Of a stretch of 12,830 nt of DNA, positions 9,000 through 12,830 are shown one piece after another. The translations under genes and the position numbers were made by a program. Under the pieces are notes generated by a model. It was given only the letters and a program-made list of their open reading frames with translations. It was not told the origin of the DNA and did no database searches. The stretch spans positions 1 to 12,830 of the forward strand of contig LSSN01001861.1 in the NCBI GenBank assembly GCA_001970855.1, given 5' to 3'. This DNA comes from Smittium culicis (lineage: Eukaryota; Kickxellomycota; Harpellomycetes; Harpellales; Legeriomycetaceae). Positions within the stretch are counted from its first letter, which is position 1. Every line of letters starts with the position of its first letter.

Positions 9000-10025
9000 A
9001 TTTATCCCTAAATTTACTGTTTTAATATAGTTTTAGTTTAAGCTACTGTTAAATTAATATGTGTTTATCTTTCGCTCCTAAATATATAATCTATTTTTTA
9101 ATAAATCATTGAAAAAAATACCATTTTTATACTAATTTATAATACAATCTTGTGTTTTCTTAAAATAAATTTTATATGTACTCGCTGTAAAATTATTAAA
9201 ATCATTTTCTATTGTGACAGAAATATTTTTTTAGGAATTTACACTTTTTTTACCATGAACAATTAATAAACACCTCCAAAATTATCTGATCTAATTATAT
9301 ATATTTAAATACCATATAACTCACCTGTGAGCCTTTAAAAAGTAGCTATACTAAAAAATTGCTGATTTTTTGTTCAATGAATTCTAAGAAATATTGCATA
9401 TATCGTCAAAAATATCATTTTAGTTTATTATTCTATCATTAATCCATCTTGGAAAATTTTTTTTGGGAGGGTATTATTAACTAATTTTTTCTTTTTAAGA
9501 GCTAGAATATTTTTTATCGTTTAATATTGGGTACATTTTCTCGCAATATAGAAAGCTAGTGTTGACATAATGCCGTTGAGTAAAATAGAATGTTCGATAT
9601 ATTAAATCATAGTAGATTATTAAGTTTGTTAGGGATATTTCACTATAATATGTATGATCAATCGAATTATTTTTAAATATTGAAATAAAATTTTTAAGAA
9701 AAGAAGCATATTTTTATTGATTTTTTTTCTTATAGAATAATAATTAGCTCAAAACTTGGCTTTGTAAATTTTCAATCAAGATTTCGTAATTTTCTAATCT
9801 TCAAATTCTCATAGATTGTAAAAAAATCGCAAATCTCATTGGATGATATGTTATCAGCTTTAATAGAACTGGATACAACGGCTGTGAAAGTTAGCTTTGA
9901 GTCACTATTAACATTTCGAGCTGATATAAAATTTCAATTTGTAAAACTGTAAGTATCAATAGAGGTAGAGTACGCAAACGATCCCAGTTTTGGACAATAG
10001 CGAAATTTTTATGCACAGAAGCACT
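9000..10025 (-). pseudogene. Probable jockey-type LINE (non-LTR retrotransposon) ORF2 relic
   Basis: A single minus-strand frame read from 10025 downward gives the ordered landmarks of a jockey-like ORF2 protein, which nicks target DNA with an APE-type endonuclease and reverse-transcribes its RNA. FAIVQNWDRLRTLP (10004-9963) matches the Q-N-x-x-G-L-R-T endonuclease start. EILYQLEML follows at nearly the spacing of D-I-I-x-L-T-E-T-W-L, placing a Glu at the catalytic position. YYSEISLTNLIIYYD (9650-9606) sits where G-D-F-N-L-P-x-I-x-W is expected, with the Asp lost. NFPRWINDRII (9458-9426) resembles the P-x-W-(F/I)-N linker. FWR (9281) and NDFNNFTASTYKIYF resemble the F-W ... N-x-F-A-x-x-F-x-x-V-Y block, and FNSSLN (9053-9036) resembles the L-F-N-x-S-L block that begins the polymerase domain. 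Stops are depleted: four internal in about 175 codons from 10025 to 9498, against about 17 expected. No polymerase (F/Y)-x-D-D motif was found further on, so the 3' part is lost or unreadable. Confidence 0.5.
9495..9713 (-). other. Longest uninterrupted frame of the LINE relic
   Basis: From 9713 down to the TAA at 9497-9495 the minus strand has 72 codons without a stop, beginning KYASFLKNFISIFKN and ending YPILNDKKYSSS. It has no start codon, being an internal piece in the same frame as the upstream endonuclease-like motifs (10025-9969) and the downstream P-x-W and F-W landmarks. By position it would be the second half of the endonuclease domain. Confidence 0.45.
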
Positions 10026-10045
10026 CTAGAACTCTATGAAAAATT

Positions 10046-10144
10046 ATGGAATACAATTGAACCATATGGAATTCAAAGAACATCATGGAAAGTTTTGAAA
10101 TACAATTAAATATAATGTATCATTATGGAATGTTATCCATAAAA
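10046..10144. repeat. Degenerate ~20-base tandem repeat (ATGGAA units)
   Basis: ATGGA(A) recurs at 10046, 10066, 10085 and 10125, i.e. at spacings 20, 19 and 40. The first two units (ATGGAATACAATTGAACCAT and ATGGAATTCAAAGAACATC) are clearly alike; later ones are worn. The 10-mer ATTATGGAAT occurs at both 10043 and 10122. Between units one and two lies the palindrome CCATATGG (10062-10069). The block abuts the 5' side of the minus-strand LINE relic and might be its leader or an independent minisatellite. On the minus strand it also forms a 36-codon open frame (10119-10009). Confidence 0.5.
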
Positions 10145-10857
10145 TACTTCATGTTACTTCTGTAATCTTCAAGAAAAATTCATAATATTCTGCAAGCTAT
10201 TATTAAAGTTATTAACGCTTTTATTATAATTATTATTTAATAATATCATTGATATTTTTCTTGAAAAATTATAAAATGGTAAATTATATCATCTTACAAA
10301 AAAATCTTGGCTTATTATTAATTTTGTTATATTTATCCCACTAAATATATAATAATCATGTAATATTAAATAAATAACACTATCTTAGTTTATTTTACGT
10401 TATTAGTCCAACCTTACTATATTTATATTCCTCGATTCTTTGCTAAAAAAGTTGTCAAAAACGTTATTACTCAAAAAATTTCTCTATTTCGCTTTAGCTA
10501 TCAATTATAATTGCAAATAATGATTTTTTTATAATTGAACATCAATCTGATCAATAAATATACGTTATTTTGATACAAATATTACTGTTGAACTTAATTA
10601 TAAGTTTTAATATTGATTCGTACATGATTTTATTCACGCATGTTATGTTATGTTTCGCAAATTTTCTTATTTCAGTAATTTTTTTTCTTTGATAAGAGGT
10701 TTTATCACATTTTATCGTTTATATTGTTTTAAAACTAAAAAAAAATATTTAAATTACGGCATTAGAAGTCAGAGATATCAGCTATTTCGAAGTATTAAAA
10801 TTTATATAGTTATAAATTAAACTACATTTAGCTCTCAAAACATAATTGACTAATTGA
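10145..10857. other. AT-rich non-coding stretch
   Basis: No gene or motif is supportable. If the LINE relic on the minus strand had a first ORF (gag-like, with zinc knuckles) it would lie here, but I found no C-x2-C-x4-H-x4-C pattern. Confidence 0.65.
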
Positions 10858-10995
10858 TTTTATGATATTTATTTTATATTTGATCTTTTGTTGGAGATTG
10901 TAATTTCATCCTTTGAGTATCCTTACCCAAGAAAAGTTGTTTATGATAATGCAGCTTTTACTCTAGTTTTTGATAAGCCACTATATAATAAATAA
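10858..10995 (+). pseudogene. Integrase-core-like fragment (retroviral/Ty3-gypsy type)
   Basis: Frame 1 is open for 45 codons between TGA 10855-10857 and TAA 10993-10995. It reads FDLLLEIVISSFEYPYPRKV followed by VYDNAAFTLVF. This fits the central part of an rve-type integrase, where a helix leads into F-G-x-P-x-x-(I/V)-(I/V)-x-D-N-G-x-x-F-(T/S)-x-x-F; the Asp would be the second catalytic acidic residue. Neither the preceding D nor the following E motif could be placed, so this is a small fragment. A D-N-A pattern also occurs in some other DDE transposase families, so the family is uncertain. The frame runs directly into the TAAA microsatellite. Confidence 0.35.
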
Positions 10996-11024
10996 ATAAA
11001 TAAATAAATAAATAGATAAATAGA
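10989..11024. repeat. TAAA/TAGA tetranucleotide microsatellite
   Basis: Nine tetranucleotide units in a row: six TAAA (10989-11012), then TAGA, TAAA, TAGA (11013-11024). This is the clearest simple repeat in the window. Its in-frame TAA codons end the integrase-like frame. Confidence 0.95.
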
Positions 11025-11499
11025 TATTATATAACTTTAGGATTTTTTTCATTTTACATCTAAAAAATTTTTATTAGATGAATATTTAGAACATATAATA
11101 ATTTATTTTCAAATGAATTAGAGCAATAAATTTTTTACTCGTTATCACTAATTTTTTATTCGCGAAAAGTTACAAATGTAATTGGGATGATTTATTTTAT
11201 TTCATCAGTAGGATTTTTACTCTTGTAATTTTTTAAAATCACAGTATTTTTATATCCGAGTTATTTCCATAAAATAAGCAGGATATCATATTATTAACCA
11301 ATTATTAATTTTTATTTTAGGCTCAAATTAAATCATATTTATTTGACGCAATTATATATGGCTAAAAATTACTAAATCTTTCTAATTAGTCATATCAATA
11401 ATCTGTTAAATTAACTTGATTTTTTCTGTGTGCCTATTTTTTATACTTTGAGAAATATAGGTTATTTTAATTTTGTAAGCTTTAAGGTTTTATTTATGA

Positions 11500-12218
11500 A
11501 ATTTTAAAACTAAATTTCAAATCTTGATAGTTTATTTTATTACGTTTTTTAATTTTAAAAATATGTGTTTAAAAATTATTATGTGTTCAAATTTTAGTTA
11601 TGATGCAAAAGAACTATTAAAAACAAGTATTTCTATAAAAAAAATAATGTTATATCATCTAAAAAATAGTGGTTATATGATATGTTTTATGATTATTCGA
11701 TATCTCATTGATATAAATGCTCAATTTTTTTTTTGACTTAGAATCGATTTTTATATTGGTAACTAGAGGATTAATACCTATTGATGGTTATCAATGCAAC
11801 AGATATATTTACTCGTTTCTGTTACTAAATTTTATTTTGCATAGAAAAACGATTATTATAAAGTTCGTAAGACCATTAAAAATTTTTATAATATACTAGT
11901 TTCTATTTCTTATATGTTAAAAATTACCGGGCAGTAGATCAAATATTGCCTTTTTCAAAAATGAGCGTTCCTGTTCAGCAGACCAAAAATAGTCTACCAA
12001 AATCAAATATCCTTTTTAACTTTTATATTTTATTCGCCAGATATTTCTAATTTTTTATTGTATTATAAACCATTACAAATAGCTTTTAAAAATGTCCAAT
12101 TGAAATATTAAAGTTAAAGTGTAAAAAAATAGACTATAAGACGATTGGGCTTTTCACTTATGAACTTCACAAATGGCTTTCAAAAATAAAACATATAACT
12201 AGAAACTTTCCTGGGTAA
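11500..12218 (+). pseudogene. Frameshifted coding relic, possibly piggyBac-like
   Basis: Three plus-strand frames follow one another. Frame 1 (11500-11736) ends at a long T run (about 11724-11733); frame 2 (11717-11899) begins there; frame 3 (from 11892) continues to 12050 and, past three stops, from 12090 to 12218. Fragments with protein-like content are LESIFILVTRGLIPIDGY (frame 2), YRAVDQILPFSKMSVPVQQ and TKNSLPKSNILFNFYILFAR (frame 3), and DYKTIGLFTYELHKWLSK with RNFPG (frame 3). In order these resemble piggyBac blocks: E-x-x-x-F-(I/L)-x-x-x-x-x-G-(L/I)-x-P; the (S/V)-D-E-x-M-x-P-F-K-G ... Q-Y-x-P-x-K-P block with Glu changed to Gln; and D-N-F-F-T-S-x-x-L-F. Distances between blocks are shorter than usual. 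The first 70 codons show no match. It could equally be an unknown decayed gene or chance. Confidence 0.3.
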
Positions 12219-12830
12219 AATCGGGTCATAAAATCAATATATAAAAAATGTACAAACTTATGAAAAAAATTGAGCTATTTACCTCAAGTCATAATTAAAT
12301 GAAATTATTCACTAACTAAAATTTATTTTTACTTTTTATTTGATTATAACGATTAATTGAAATATGTACTTTAAATTATTCAGAAAAAGATACAAGCAAA
12401 GTCTTAATAAGCTGAATCTTTTAATAGGAGCTTATTTATATAAATCTATTTGAGTTTAGAATAGTTATATATAATCTAATGAGAGAGATTTAAAAAAAAT
12501 TTTGAAGAGACAAGCTCTAATCTAGTACTATACGGAACAATCATAACCACATTCAAAATCATAGCTAGTATTGAGCCAGTTAATTATTTCTATTAAATAT
12601 ATTAAAGAACTTAATTTAATGATAAGTACACTTATAAACAGCCACATTAACCAAGAGCATATTAATTATAATATAGATTATAAATAGAAAAAATTGCCAC
12701 ATAAGTATGAGTGCATTGCATTAAGGGTAATAAATTAATTTATCTCAGATCTAAATAAAAAGGCGCATTTATAATTAATTATTATTTTAAAATGAAGTGC
12801 AACTAAGTTTAGAGGGAATTTAAATTATTA
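12219..12830. other. AT-rich non-coding stretch
   Basis: No gene, repeat or motif is supportable in this last stretch. No terminal repeat pairing with the relic at 11500-12218 was seen. Confidence 0.65.

Noticed and set aside
9815..9952. Plus-strand frame of 45 codons (LDDMLSALIELDTTAVKVSF) followed by GTAAGT, resembling an exon with a 5' splice site
   Set aside because: The minus strand here has a longer stop-poor frame with ordered LINE motifs, which explains the coding-like composition better.
9780..10025. Reading the minus-strand frame as Ty3/gypsy reverse transcriptase and RNase H (A-I-x-N-W ... H-P-x-x-F-A ... N-Y)
   Set aside because: The spacing between the supposed motifs is far too short for gypsy, while the jockey-type endonuclease order fits at normal spacing.
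1348..12218. Alternative genetic code with reassigned stops
   Set aside because: All three stop codons interrupt the relics, and frame changes occur as well, so decay is the simpler explanation.
1..12830. tRNA, rRNA, CRISPR array or bacterial operon
   Set aside because: No T-loop-like GTTCRA context with a matching acceptor stem, no rRNA-like conserved blocks, no regularly spaced repeat-spacer pattern, and no bacterial-type coding density were seen.

Overview
The window is extremely AT-rich (roughly 80% by eye) and contains no intact gene. What can be recognised is decayed transposable-element coding sequence of eukaryotic type: a MULE DNA transposon with an N-terminal FLYWCH-like finger, fragments resembling piggyBac, a jockey-type non-LTR retrotransposon (LINE) on the minus strand, and a short piece resembling a retroviral/Ty3-gypsy integrase. 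No bacterial gene, rRNA, tRNA or CRISPR array was seen. This mixture fits a repeat-laden, gene-poor part of an AT-rich eukaryotic genome. A microsporidian with an expanded non-coding genome or an AT-rich arthropod are the two best guesses; the sequence alone does not decide between them.

Layout. 1-1347: AT-rich non-coding DNA with one weak coding-like patch (601-744). 1348-2788: the best gene, a MULE transposase pseudogene on the plus strand. It is read in at least three successive frames, with one frameshift at an A9 run (1545-1553) and one at about 1865-1876. Its DDE residues are still present, and its C-terminal tail is broken. 2789-3519: nothing. 3520-5342: scattered plus-strand fragments whose order matches a piggyBac transposase, with a minus-strand open patch of unknown origin inside (4688-4876). 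5343-8999: AT-rich DNA with two weak plus-strand coding-like patches (5504-5698, 6231-6404) and two short perfect hairpins near 7.7 kb. 9000-10025: minus-strand LINE relic, readable in a single frame from an endonuclease-like start to the beginning of a reverse-transcriptase domain. 10046-10144: degenerate ~20-base tandem repeat. 10858-10995: integrase-core-like fragment running into a TAAA microsatellite (10989-11024). 11500-12218: three overlapping plus-strand frames that may be a second piggyBac-like relic. 12219-12830: nothing.

The parts do not work together as a pathway. The window is best read as a transposon graveyard in which the MULE is the youngest insertion and the others are older. 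Under a simple 80% AT model a stop codon falls about every 10 codons, so isolated open frames of 40-75 codons are expected by chance. I therefore relied on ordered motif matches and stop depletion over longer stretches rather than ORF length. Every family call other than the MULE needs a profile search to be secure.
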